From NCBI GenBank assembly GCA_964610205.1, contig CAZSVI010000137.1, forward strand, positions 1 to 9,223: 9,223 nucleotides of DNA. Reading direction: 5' to 3'. A program made the translations under genes and the position numbers. The DNA is from CAZSVI01 sp964610205 (GTDB lineage Bacteria; Bacillota; Clostridia; DSM-8532). The notes below the pieces were generated by a model. It did no database searches. It was not told the origin of the DNA and saw only the letters and a list, made by a program, of their open reading frames with translations. Of the stretch, positions 1-6,876 are shown piece by piece (the stretch's first letter is position 1; every line of letters begins with the position of its first letter).

Positions 1-91
1 TGAATTGAGCGCGTGCCGAAATTTTTGCAAGCAAAACGGCACATGCGCAATATAAAATAAAAAAAGAGATACCTCCTTCAGTATCAATTCA
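1..91. repeat. Nested inverted repeats in the leader left of the first gene
   Basis: Three paired elements are visible. TGAATTGA (1-8) is the exact reverse complement of TCAATTCA (84-91). Inside it, GTGCCG (13-18) pairs with CGGCAC (37-42), extended by GCGC (9-12) with GCGC (45-48) across a two-base AT bulge, and by TTTT (23-26) with AAAA (33-36) in the loop. A second small hairpin is GATAC (68-72) with GTATC (81-85). No T-run follows the main stem on either strand, so it is not a typical intrinsic terminator. It could be the end of an element or gene cut by the window edge, or a structured leader. Function unknown. Confidence 0.5.
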
Positions 92-137
92 TCCCAATTA
101 CTTTTTTCATTTTATATATAATATATATAATTAAAAA

Positions 138-166
138 TTGACATGGAAATATAAAATATATAATAT
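138..166 (+). promoter_or_regulatory. Sigma-A-like promoter of the GT-C-like gene
   Basis: A perfect -35 box TTGACA lies at 138-143. The -10 is either TAATAT at 161-166 (17-bp spacing) or TATAAT at 159-164 (15-bp spacing). The tract just upstream (about 112-136) is almost pure A/T, as in an UP element. Transcription would start near 171, giving a leader of only about 14 bases before the ATG at 185, just enough to hold the ribosome site GGAGG at 176-180. Confidence 0.7.
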
Positions 167-184
167 GATTTCTATGGAGGTTTT

Positions 185-2032
185 ATGACAAAAGATACTA
201 TCTATAAAAAGTCCATTGACAGAAATACAAAATATGCTGCTTTTCGGAAATGGATTATCAGGCATCGCTTTGACCTTATTATGTACGGTTTTATCCTGAT
301 CAACCTTTATCCCGTTCTTTCCTGCTGGTATTATGGGGATGACACTGTTACCCGTGATTTATACGCTTTTATCCGGTATGAACCCGGGGTTCTTTCAAAC
401 CAGTTAAAATACTCCATTAGTGTCGGCCGACTTTATCCGCTTCATGTCTTACAGCGGTTTTTGGTCTTTTTCATTTTTAACAATATTACAAAGTACAGAA
501 TTTTTATACTGGCTATGAATATCCTTGCCATCTTTAGCTTCGCGGCAATGGTAAAAGTATATTCCGGTTCAAAAAGGCTTTTTTATATGATTATGCTTCT
601 TTACCCCGGGGTTTTCCTGTTCCTGACCCGGTATGATGATGCCGTAACAAGCTACTATATGTTTATTCAGACCCTGGTTATTTACCTGTCGCTATCATTG
701 ATATACCTTAAAAAATATATGGATAACAGGAAACGGCGCTGCCTTATCTTCAGTGTTTTTCTTTACCTTTTTAGCCTGTTAATATATGAATCATCGTACC
801 TTCTCGTACCGGTGTACCCTCTGACTGTATACTACCTTTTCGAAGGCTCCGCGAGAGACAGGATTAAAAAAGCATTACATGTTTCCCTTCCATATTTTAT
901 TGCCGCAATATCGTGTTTTGCTATTTATGTATCTTTATCCATATTTGCAGTATCAGAATATCAGGGGATACAATTCAGCTTTAACATTCGTAAAATAGCG
1001 GTTACTTTTCTGAAACAGGTGGTGGCGTCTTTTCCCGTTGTTCCGCATGCATATTTGTTTTTTAACCAGCAGGGGGAATTTATTTTTGACTTTTGGAAAA
1101 CAATTGGCGGCATAACCCTTATGGATATATTCTCATCAATTATTTTTGCTTTCTTGCTGGTTTTAGTTTATAAACGTTTTCAGGATAAGGACGGGAGTCA
1201 TGAAAATAAAGGCTTTCTGCTATGGCTTTCGCTTCTTTTGGTTGTCTGTCCGAGCCTTGTTATCAGCTTTTCATCAAAATACCAGGAAAGCCTGATATGG
1301 GGACTTGGATATCTGCCTGTGTATATGACGAGATTTGGGTTGTTGCTCCTTTTTTACTTTCTTTTCGAATGGATAATTTCATTAATTCATTGTTATCAGG
1401 CCAAATCCGCAGTTAAAACTATAACCGTTGGTGTTCTTGTAATTTTACACCTTTTCAGCCTTCAGGGAAACAGAAATGTGCTGATCCATAAAAACCGCTC
1501 AACTTATCAGCGGCAGATTGTCGAACAATCTATCGACGCGGGTTTACTGAGAGGAATCCCGGAGGATTCCATCATTTTGCTGGGTAATTTGTGGTATGGT
1601 TATTCCTCATATAACCGTAACAGCATATACAGCAATTTTTGCGGTGCAAGGGTACGCACTGATACATTTGACAGTTTTATAAAATCAACATATGAAACTT
1701 ATCAAAAGCCAAAAATATATCTTTATCAGGATCAAAATGTCTACTTATACAATTATCATTATTTTGAGCAGAATAAAGGGTATGCGTATTCCGGTAAAAT
1801 AGATACCCTTTCTATGGACGAATCAAACATTACCGGCTTATTTGCCCGTGAGTTTAAGCTGTTTTATCGGGGAAATGAGTTTGAGGCACTGGATATACTT
1901 GTTTTAGAAGGGAAAGAATACATTCAAAAAAGAATCCCTCTGGTTCCTGGCGCCTTATATACTGAAATTCCGGGGCTGGTTGATGTCCTGTCTCTTGAAC
2001 TGGTAAGGAAGGGTTCCCCCGCCGGGCGTTAA
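185..2032 (+). CDS. Polytopic membrane protein, probable GT-C-type glycosyltransferase
   Basis: A 615-residue integral membrane protein. Hydrophobic helices fill roughly residues 30-430 (about ten to twelve segments, e.g. 31-50, 104-122, 131-148, 158-174, 186-218, 233-256, 311-329, 343-362, 378-402, 409-426), followed by a soluble tail of about 185 residues. The architecture fits GT-C enzymes, which move a sugar from a polyprenyl-phosphate donor at the outer membrane face. An acidic GDD pair (51-53) follows helix 1, where GT-C enzymes carry the catalytic acidic residue; GRLYPLH (81-87), RYDD (149-152) and YESSY (201-205) resemble positions conserved in GtrII-like proteins. Family and catalytic role are inferences from topology and motif placement. 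GGAGG (176-180) sits four bases before the ATG. The gene has its own promoter and a 96-bp gap to the next gene, so it is probably monocistronic. It could instead be a non-enzymatic membrane protein. Confidence 0.6.
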   Translation: MTKDTIYKKSIDRNTKYAAFRKWIIRHRFDLIMYGFILINLYPVLSCWYYGDDTVTRDLYAFIRYEPGVLSNQLKYSISVGRLYPLHVLQRFLVFFIFNNITKYRIFILAMNILAIFSFAAMVKVYSGSKRLFYMIMLLYPGVFLFLTRYDDAVTSYYMFIQTLVIYLSLSLIYLKKYMDNRKRRCLIFSVFLYLFSLLIYESSYLLVPVYPLTVYYLFEGSARDRIKKALHVSLPYFIAAISCFAIYVSLSIFAVSEYQGIQFSFNIRKIAVTFLKQVVASFPVVPHAYLFFNQQGEFIFDFWKTIGGITLMDIFSSIIFAFLLVLVYKRFQDKDGSHENKGFLLWLSLLLVVCPSLVISFSSKYQESLIWGLGYLPVYMTRFGLLLLFYFLFEWIISLIHCYQAKSAVKTITVGVLVILHLFSLQGNRNVLIHKNRSTYQRQIVEQSIDAGLLRGIPEDSIILLGNLWYGYSSYNRNSIYSNFCGARVRTDTFDSFIKSTYETYQKPKIYLYQDQNVYLYNYHYFEQNKGYAYSGKIDTLSMDESNITGLFAREFKLFYRGNEFEALDILVLEGKEYIQKRIPLVPGALYTEIPGLVDVLSLELVRKGSPAGR

Positions 2033-2063
2033 CAATGATAAAATATAGGTAAAATATAATTTT

Positions 2064-2093
2064 AAAACTATTGAAATCAGGAAAACTATTGAA
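2064..2093 (+). repeat. 12-bp direct repeat overlapping a promoter
   Basis: AAAACTATTGAA occurs at 2064-2075 and again at 2082-2093, an exact 18-bp period. The first copy covers most of the -35 box and the second fills the spacer up to the edge of the -10. A shorter repeat, AAAATATA, precedes it at 2040-2047 and 2051-2058. Placement suggests a binding site for a regulator, but no regulator is encoded in the window. Confidence 0.6.
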
Positions 2094-2099
2094 TATACT
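2071..2099 (+). promoter_or_regulatory. Sigma-A-like promoter of the three-gene membrane set
   Basis: TTGAAA (2071-2076), a 17-bp spacer and TATACT (2094-2099) give a near-consensus sigma-A promoter, with transcription predicted to start near 2106, about 23 bases before the ATG at 2129. The box overlaps the 12-bp direct repeat, so access to it may be regulated. Confidence 0.65.
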
Positions 2100-2128
2100 T
2101 TAATCAGATCTTTTTTGAGGTAATAATT

Positions 2129-2716
2129 ATGAATGGGGAAAATTGTGAGATATTATGCCCTGACAAGATAAACAGGATCGAAAGTATTAAACATATAATC
2201 TTCCTTATGTTGAATCCTTCCTCTGTTCTGACTGACGGACAGGTACATAAATGGTATCTGGATCTTATTCTCCCTGCTTTCGCATGGATGCTATTTTTTC
2301 TCCAGGTCGGCCTTGACCGGCACCGGCAGTCCGGCTATCCTCCGGGTAAAATAGTCCTTCTTTCTTTTATTGGCCTTATCGCAGGGTATGTCGTTGTGTT
2401 TTTGACAGGAATATTAATGTCAATGCTGCTGACGGTTTTTGGGAAAAATATAAGGTTACAACTGGGGATCTCATGTATCGCGCTTTCTCATACATATAAA
2501 ACTTTTTCTTTAATTTTAGGGCTTTTATATAATTTTTTTGGTTATTCCTCTTCAGTGGCATTTGGCACAGTAGGGCTTCTTGCAACCCTGCTTCCTGTTT
2601 ACTCCGGTATAAGAGGACTAACCAGGGGAACAACATTCCTGGCTCCTGTGCTTGCTGCTTTGATAGGCCTGATTTTTCTTGTGTTCTGGCAGTTGGTCCT
2701 TAAGATAGGTTTGTGA
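2129..2716 (+). CDS. Yip1-like five-helix membrane protein
   Basis: A 195-residue protein with a 40-residue polar N-terminus followed by about five hydrophobic segments (roughly 43-61, 73-101, 111-136, 143-161, 170-191). A short lead with an Asn-Pro (29-30) before the first helix, and five helices ending close to the C-terminus, is the layout of bacterial Yip1-domain proteins, whose function is generally unknown. The assignment rests on layout, not on a decisive motif. There are two cysteines (6 and 10) near the N-terminus, too close to the start and without a signal peptide to be a lipobox. GAGGT (2117-2121) lies seven bases before the ATG. It is first in a packed set: its TGA (2714-2716) overlaps the ribosome site of the next gene. 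Confidence 0.6.
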   Translation: MNGENCEILCPDKINRIESIKHIIFLMLNPSSVLTDGQVHKWYLDLILPAFAWMLFFLQVGLDRHRQSGYPPGKIVLLSFIGLIAGYVVVFLTGILMSMLLTVFGKNIRLQLGISCIALSHTYKTFSLILGLLYNFFGYSSSVAFGTVGLLATLLPVYSGIRGLTRGTTFLAPVLAALIGLIFLVFWQLVLKIGL

Positions 2717-2720
2717 GGTG
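2715..2720 (+). promoter_or_regulatory. Ribosome site that sets the start of the second gene of the set
   Basis: GAGGTG overlaps the TGA of the upstream gene (2714-2716). It contains the GTG at 2718 that would otherwise be the most upstream start, and it lies six bases before an in-frame TTG at 2727-2729. This favours TTG as the true start, with coupling to the upstream gene. Confidence 0.65.
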
Positions 2721-2726
2721 AAAAAT

Positions 2727-3188
2727 TTGTCAAAATTCAAACTGATTCTGATTGGTATTATGTTTCTTCTTTTCTCTGTTTTCATTGGAATCCAGGTTTC
2801 CTCAGCCGGAACGCACAGTTTTTTTGCCGGGTTTATAATTACTCTTCTATACAGTCTTGTGGTTTTTTTAATTATGACAGTGTTGTATATTATCGGAGCC
2901 GGAAAGCTGATTTCGAAAAATAAATTAAATCCGGACAACTATCAAAGCCCATATGACATCTGGTTGATCAGTCTTCCTTTTTGCGTTTTGCTGGTGGTTT
3001 CTTTTCTCTGGTTAGAATGGCAGATCGCGGATGTTTATTACTGCACAACCCTTGCAATTTCCGGGATGTTGCTTGGCAACGCCCTGGGACGCGGCTCCGG
3101 TAAATGGCATATAATAAAGTCCCTTCCCTTTTTTTCGGGCACTATTTTCTCGATTCTTTTTGGAATTATCATGGACTGGATGGTGTAG
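2727..3188 (+). CDS. Small polytopic membrane protein of unknown function
   Basis: 153 residues from the TTG at 2727 (156 if the GTG at 2718 is used; see the ribosome site at 2715-2720). I do not recognise the family. About five hydrophobic segments are visible: roughly 5-24, 33-57, 78-96, 103-120 and 134-149. A polar, Lys/Asn-rich stretch (about 60-77) separates the second and third, and a GRGSGK loop (121-126) precedes the last helix. The alternation of a hydrophobic bundle with short loops is similar to the preceding Yip1-like protein, so the two could form a membrane complex; that is inference from adjacency. The stop TAG (3186-3188) is one base before the next ATG, indicating translational coupling. 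Confidence 0.75.
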   Translation: MSKFKLILIGIMFLLFSVFIGIQVSSAGTHSFFAGFIITLLYSLVVFLIMTVLYIIGAGKLISKNKLNPDNYQSPYDIWLISLPFCVLLVVSFLWLEWQIADVYYCTTLAISGMLLGNALGRGSGKWHIIKSLPFFSGTIFSILFGIIMDWMV

Positions 3189-3189
3189 T

Positions 3190-4077
3190 ATGATGATTAA
3201 AAAGACAGCCGGAAAATTTATTTTACATTCCCTTTATATATTGCTATATATTCTGTATTTTTCCCGATTTAATCATGCCATGGCCGCAACCGGCAAGGTT
3301 CAGGCCGATGTTACTTCAGACCCGAAAGAATTTACCACAGAGCTTATATCCGCTGAACCATTTTCAAACCCGCACTTTAAGGTAGTGGACAAATTTGAAT
3401 TTACTTTTACTGATGGTAAAGAGGTACACGTCGGATCTGAAATAACGGCTGCGGATTCACGAACACCAAACATTGAAGAAAAATATGATCTGGAGCTATG
3501 GCTTACTTTTGATAAAAATGCCTTTATGAATAAGCAGCACTACTTTATTAACGGCAAATTCACATATCAGTATTCTGTCCCGGGGGATGAGAATTTTTTC
3601 AGCGGTAATGTTTCAGGCCTGATGGCTATGATTTCCGAAAAAAAACAGTCGCCTGATCACATTCCGGCATTCGTACTGGAATTGAGAAATGATTCAATGG
3701 ATTTTATTGAGTTCATCTATATGAGCGTTCCGGATAATTTCTGGACACAGACAGGGGAAGTATATGCTCAGGAGCAATCTCCCCTTCCCATTGAAGCCAA
3801 CGCCACGGAAATGGCCGCTGGAGTCGCCGTCTCCGCAATTGGAATATCTCTCTTGAATGCGGCAACAAAATCATCAATGCTTGGTTCCGTTACCTTCAGC
3901 ATGGGTATTCCAACGACAACCGGCACACCATCAATTTTTCCGGGGGTCCGGAGTACAGCCGGCGGAATTCGCGGAAAGCTTAAAAACCTTCTTTTAAGCC
4001 TGCGGGACATGCTGACGGATGAAGGCCGCAGTTATACCAGCGGTAAGGTATCAGAGAATATTAACAGCAAAACATAA
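3190..4077 (+). CDS. Exported protein with signal peptide and a probable C-terminal membrane helix
   Basis: 295 residues from ATG 3190. An in-frame TTG at 3160 would add ten residues inside the previous gene and spoil the signal peptide, so it was not chosen. Residues 1-32 form a clear export signal: Lys-4/5 and Lys-9, a hydrophobic core at about 11-24, and an AMA-A site at 30-33. The exported part (33 to about 200) is polar and probably beta-rich, with alternating strands such as 68-82 and 100-130; no known domain was recognised. A second, small-residue-rich hydrophobic stretch (about 207-225) is followed by KSS, then a Gly/Ser/Thr/Pro-rich linker (231-260) and a basic stretch (about 261-272). 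This allows a type I topology with a cytoplasmic tail of about 70 residues. There is no strong ribosome site (only GGTG at 3182-3185), so translation is probably coupled to the upstream gene, which stops one base earlier. Confidence 0.75.
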   Translation: MMIKKTAGKFILHSLYILLYILYFSRFNHAMAATGKVQADVTSDPKEFTTELISAEPFSNPHFKVVDKFEFTFTDGKEVHVGSEITAADSRTPNIEEKYDLELWLTFDKNAFMNKQHYFINGKFTYQYSVPGDENFFSGNVSGLMAMISEKKQSPDHIPAFVLELRNDSMDFIEFIYMSVPDNFWTQTGEVYAQEQSPLPIEANATEMAAGVAVSAIGISLLNAATKSSMLGSVTFSMGIPTTTGTPSIFPGVRSTAGGIRGKLKNLLLSLRDMLTDEGRSYTSGKVSENINSKT

Positions 4078-4093
4078 ACTGTTTTTCTGTTAA
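4061..4093. terminator. Weak AT-rich hairpin at the convergent gene ends
   Basis: TTAACAG (4061-4067) pairs with CTGTTAA (4087-4093), and AAAAC (4069-4073) with GTTTT (4081-4085), leaving one mismatch and a seven-base loop that contains the stop codon region of the + gene. The stem is AT-rich and no proper T-run follows it on either strand. It is the only obvious structure between the + set and the convergent exonuclease gene, so it may help end transcription, but this is uncertain. Confidence 0.3.
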
Positions 4094-4148
4094 CATATCG
4101 GTTTATACGAGTTCACTGGAGAGGATGAGAACATATCCTTCGGGCGCT

Positions 4149-4907
4149 CTACAGTTCAATTCTCAATCCTACGGGACAATGGTCGGAACCTTGAATATCC
4201 TTATAGATTACCGCATCCTTGATGCTTTCTCTTATGCGGTTGGAAACAAGAAAATAGTCTATACGCCATCCGATATTTTTTTCTCTGGCTTTAAACATAT
4301 AGGACCACCAGGTGTAGGCATCCTTTTTATCCGGATACAAATACCTGAAACTATCGGTAAAACCGCTGTTAATAAAGCTCGTCAATTTTCCTCTTTCTTC
4401 ATCGGAAAAGCCCGCATTATTACGGTTGGAAGATGGATTTTTCAAGTCTATTTCGTTATGTGCAACATTAAAGTCCCCGCAAATAACAACCGGTTTTTTA
4501 CTGTCCAGATTCTTTACATACGCATGGACGTCGTCTTCCCACTGCATCCTGTAATCCAGCCTGGCCAGCTCCCTCTGTGAATTGGGGGTGTACACGTTTA
4601 CCAGATAAAACCTTTCATATTCAGCCGTTATTACCCTGCCTTCACTGTCATGTACATTCATTCCGATGCCATCCGCAACAGATATCGGTTTCTCTTTTGA
4701 AAACAGCGCTGTCCCCGAATACCCTTTTTTCACGGCATAATTCCAGTATTGATAATAACCCTCCGCATCCAACTGAATCTGGCCTTGCTGTACCTTTGTT
4801 TCCTGTATGCAAAATATATCGGCATCAGCTTGTCTGAAAAAATCCATAAAGCCTTTTGTCATGCTGGCTCTTATTCCGTTAACATTCCAGGATACAAATT
4901 TTATCAT
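4149..4907 (-). CDS. xth: Exodeoxyribonuclease III / AP endonuclease
   Basis: A 252-residue exonuclease III-family protein. It cuts the backbone 5' to abasic sites and removes nucleotides 3' to 5', in base-excision repair in the cytoplasm. All family signatures are present: SWNVNGIRA (6-14, metal- and phosphate-binding Asn-8), IQETK with Glu-36, YTPN with Tyr-106, GDFNVAH with Asp-145 and Asn-147, WRIDYFLVS with Asp-217, and SDHCPV with Asp-242/His-243 at the end. It is full length. The start is ATG 4905-4907; the GTG two codons earlier lies within the ribosome site GAGGTG. It stands alone, facing the + strand set and 196 bp from the gene behind it, with a candidate promoter of its own. The gene may be named exoA in relatives of Bacillus. 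Confidence 0.97.
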   Translation of the reverse strand: MIKFVSWNVNGIRASMTKGFMDFFRQADADIFCIQETKVQQGQIQLDAEGYYQYWNYAVKKGYSGTALFSKEKPISVADGIGMNVHDSEGRVITAEYERFYLVNVYTPNSQRELARLDYRMQWEDDVHAYVKNLDSKKPVVICGDFNVAHNEIDLKNPSSNRNNAGFSDEERGKLTSFINSGFTDSFRYLYPDKKDAYTWWSYMFKAREKNIGWRIDYFLVSNRIRESIKDAVIYKDIQGSDHCPVGLRIEL

Positions 4908-4910
4908 ATG

Positions 4911-4916
4911 CACCTC
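4911..4916 (-). promoter_or_regulatory. Ribosome site that sets the exonuclease III start
   Basis: Read on the - strand, GAGGTG ends three bases before the ATG at 4907-4905. The in-frame GTG at 4913-4911 is part of this site and is therefore not a likely start. The resulting protein begins MIKF, as usual for the family. Confidence 0.75.
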
Positions 4917-4930
4917 GCTGTGCAGTTAAT

Positions 4931-4960
4931 TTTATAGATTTTAGATTAATCTTATATCAA
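4931..4960 (-). promoter_or_regulatory. Candidate promoter of exonuclease III with a palindrome in the spacer
   Basis: On the - strand, TTGATA (4960-4955) and TATAAA (4936-4931) are separated by 18 bp, with a start expected near 4924, about 17 bases before the ATG. The spacer holds a perfect 10-bp palindrome, AGATTAATCT (4943-4952). It does not match the GAAC-N4-GTTC form of the Gram-positive LexA box. Confidence 0.45.
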
Positions 4961-4972
4961 CACTGACAAATA

Positions 4973-5044
4973 TGCAAGCAATCACCTCATACCATTCCAT
5001 CGATTTCCGAAGATTCAGGATTTTTAACAGAATGCTTGCAAGCA
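4973..5044. repeat. TGCAAGCA repeats in the gap between the ligase and exonuclease genes
   Basis: TGCAAGCA lies at 4973-4980. A perfect 12-bp palindrome, TGCTTGCAAGCA, lies at 5033-5044 and contains the same octamer in both orientations. The gap 4908-5103 holds these repeats, the exonuclease promoter and no convincing gene or terminator. Function unknown. Confidence 0.4.
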
Positions 5045-5103
5045 GCCTATAGAGATGGTGCAGTTGCCCAACTTTGCCCCGTTGTATCTTTTGCCGTATG
5101 GTG

Positions 5104-6876
5104 TCAAATATGATCCGTACTAACCATACTTAGAGCACTGTCAAACCCGGTTACGACAATCCGCAGACCAAACCCTAAAAGCATCCAGAATATCGGCGAT
5201 ACCGCAACCACACTATCGTTGAACAGACCGGTAATGCAATATCCTGTAACAGACAGAAGGATCCCGCAGCATATGATTTTTGTATTGCTGTGTTTATGTA
5301 TAAATTCTCCTTCATATAACAATCCGGATTTATCGGCTTTCAAAAGAAATTTTGTTGCTTTTACCATATAGAACATTAAAATTGACAGTATTAAGAGAAG
5401 TGAAAGAATTCCCGAGCCAAGTGCTGTTTGCAGATACCAGTTGTGTGGCTTGCCTATAATAATCCATATTGCTCCATAGTTCAATTTCCCCACAATATCA
5501 TTTTGCGGAAAAAAGTATGTGAACGTATCCGGGCCATATCCAATCCATATAGAATTTTTCAACAGCGGCAAGGCTCTTGACCATATATACCCCCTCCCTG
5601 ACGCAAATGATTCCAGACCCTCGAAACCAAATGACTCCACCGGCTCAATATCCGTTACCAGCCCATTATATCCGACTATTTTAAAATATTCGTCTGTTTT
5701 TACAAATTCAATATCCTTTCCTTCCATATTTAGAATAAGCCATTCAAAATCCTCCCGTCTTTTTGTTAGTCCCATGATATTTGAATAAGGTTCATTCACG
5801 AACTGTATTATTTCATCACCAGGATTTTTTTCATATAAAACCGGTTCTCCGTATTCATTAAAAAAGTTGAATCCGTCTCCCCTGTTCTGTATTTCCAGAA
5901 ACCACCGGTTTGTTTTTATTACCGCTTCCGTATCTGTTAACCGGATATCCTCAAAACGCAGCCTGCTATCATGCCGTTCGGCAGAGAACGGGTTTATACT
6001 TCTCCATTCATCTATCAATAAGCCCTTTGATACTGCGTTCATAAGCACAAAGATTATTCCTGCGTATACGGCTGCAACTAAAAACCACCTGTAATTCTTC
6101 AGGATTTCTTTTCGCAGGAAAACAGTAAAAAGAAGGATAATGACGATAAAACCAATGTACCCTGTTCTTGACATAGATCCAAAAAGCAAAAATACCGCTG
6201 AGCCAATATACACAAGTATTTGGACTAATCTTTTTATATATCCGGTTTCAAGCAGTAACAGAGCTAATGCGTTTGGAAGGAGCAGAACAGCATATGTACC
6301 TACATAGTTGGAGTTTCCAATCAAGGAGGATACCGTATAGGGCAGCTCCACAGGAAGTATTCCCACATACTGGAAAATGCCGGCAGCAGCAACTGCCACT
6401 GATGCTGTTAACATAAATTTAATAATAGTTATTATATCTTTTTCCACTGATATCAGATAATAAGAGAAAACCGCGATAAAACAATAGCTTAATTGTGTCA
6501 GTCCTCCCTCATAATGATCAATAATCCCGAATACCGCCGAAATCCTATAGTTTGAAAAATACATTGAAAAGATAGTGAGGACACAGTATGGAATGAAAAA
6601 CAGAAAAACCCGGGGAAACAAAGCCTCATTATTTTTTTTGATCAAAAAAACGGCAAAGAGCAGAAGGACGGAGAGATATAAAAAAAGCACTTTTACCAGA
6701 TGAAAATAATCGTCATACCCTTGTGTTTTTATAAAAACCTGCCGCATTTCTTCGTTATGCGTTACATGAATATGCAGCGTGACAATTGGTATGACGAATA
6801 CGATAATAATAAATGGAATGAATACGGCATATTTTAATGTTGATCCGGGCTTCTTTTCAATTTTTATCAAACTCAT
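5104..6876 (-). CDS. O-antigen ligase/polymerase-like membrane protein with extracytoplasmic insert
   Basis: A 590-residue polytopic protein of the Wzy/WaaL (O-antigen ligase) superfamily, which transfers or joins polyprenyl-linked glycans at the outer membrane face. Helices occur at about 15-35, 60-79, 88-107, 129-143, 150-170, 190-210, 215-232, 238-254, 263-280, 487-505, 533-552 and 557-575. Family signatures: YEGG (122-125), GNSNYVGTYAVLLLP (187-201), SMSRTG (234-239), a large extracytoplasmic loop with ASGRGYIW (425-432), GYGPDTF (446-452) and KPHN (476-479), whose His-478 matches the catalytic His position of WaaL. Residues about 285-425 are an extra polar, probably beta-rich domain within that loop. 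In a Firmicute the product is more likely an exopolysaccharide polymerase or a protein-glycan ligase than an LPS enzyme. The ATG is preceded only by an A-rich stretch; no good ribosome site is seen, so expression may be low or the start unusual. Confidence 0.85.
   Translation of the reverse strand: MSLIKIEKKPGSTLKYAVFIPFIIIVFVIPIVTLHIHVTHNEEMRQVFIKTQGYDDYFHLVKVLFLYLSVLLLFAVFLIKKNNEALFPRVFLFFIPYCVLTIFSMYFSNYRISAVFGIIDHYEGGLTQLSYCFIAVFSYYLISVEKDIITIIKFMLTASVAVAAAGIFQYVGILPVELPYTVSSLIGNSNYVGTYAVLLLPNALALLLLETGYIKRLVQILVYIGSAVFLLFGSMSRTGYIGFIVIILLFTVFLRKEILKNYRWFLVAAVYAGIIFVLMNAVSKGLLIDEWRSINPFSAERHDSRLRFEDIRLTDTEAVIKTNRWFLEIQNRGDGFNFFNEYGEPVLYEKNPGDEIIQFVNEPYSNIMGLTKRREDFEWLILNMEGKDIEFVKTDEYFKIVGYNGLVTDIEPVESFGFEGLESFASGRGYIWSRALPLLKNSIWIGYGPDTFTYFFPQNDIVGKLNYGAIWIIIGKPHNWYLQTALGSGILSLLLILSILMFYMVKATKFLLKADKSGLLYEGEFIHKHSNTKIICCGILLSVTGYCITGLFNDSVVAVSPIFWMLLGFGLRIVVTGFDSALSMVSTDHI

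Noticed and set aside
9..48. Main left-edge stem as an intrinsic terminator
   Set aside because: No T-run follows the stem on either strand.
30..50. Divergent - strand gene starting at ATG 44-42
   Set aside because: The AAGGAGGT at 78-71 is 27 bases from the ATG, far beyond normal spacing, and only about 14 codons are visible before the edge.
1222..1416. Small + strand frame within the GT-C-like gene
   Set aside because: It is a shadow in another frame of a long, continuous membrane protein and has no ribosome site.
3160..3189. TTG start extending the exported protein by ten residues
   Set aside because: It lies inside the preceding gene and would add Trp-rich residues before a clean signal peptide that begins at ATG 3190.
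4125..4580. + strand frame of 151 codons preceded by GGAGAGG
   Set aside because: It is antisense to exonuclease III, whose active-site motifs are intact; the purine run is directly against the ATG and the protein resembles nothing.
4945..5075. Open - strand stretch of about 40 codons upstream of exonuclease III
   Set aside because: The only ATG in it yields 19 codons, there is no fitting ribosome site, and the translation has no recognisable feature.
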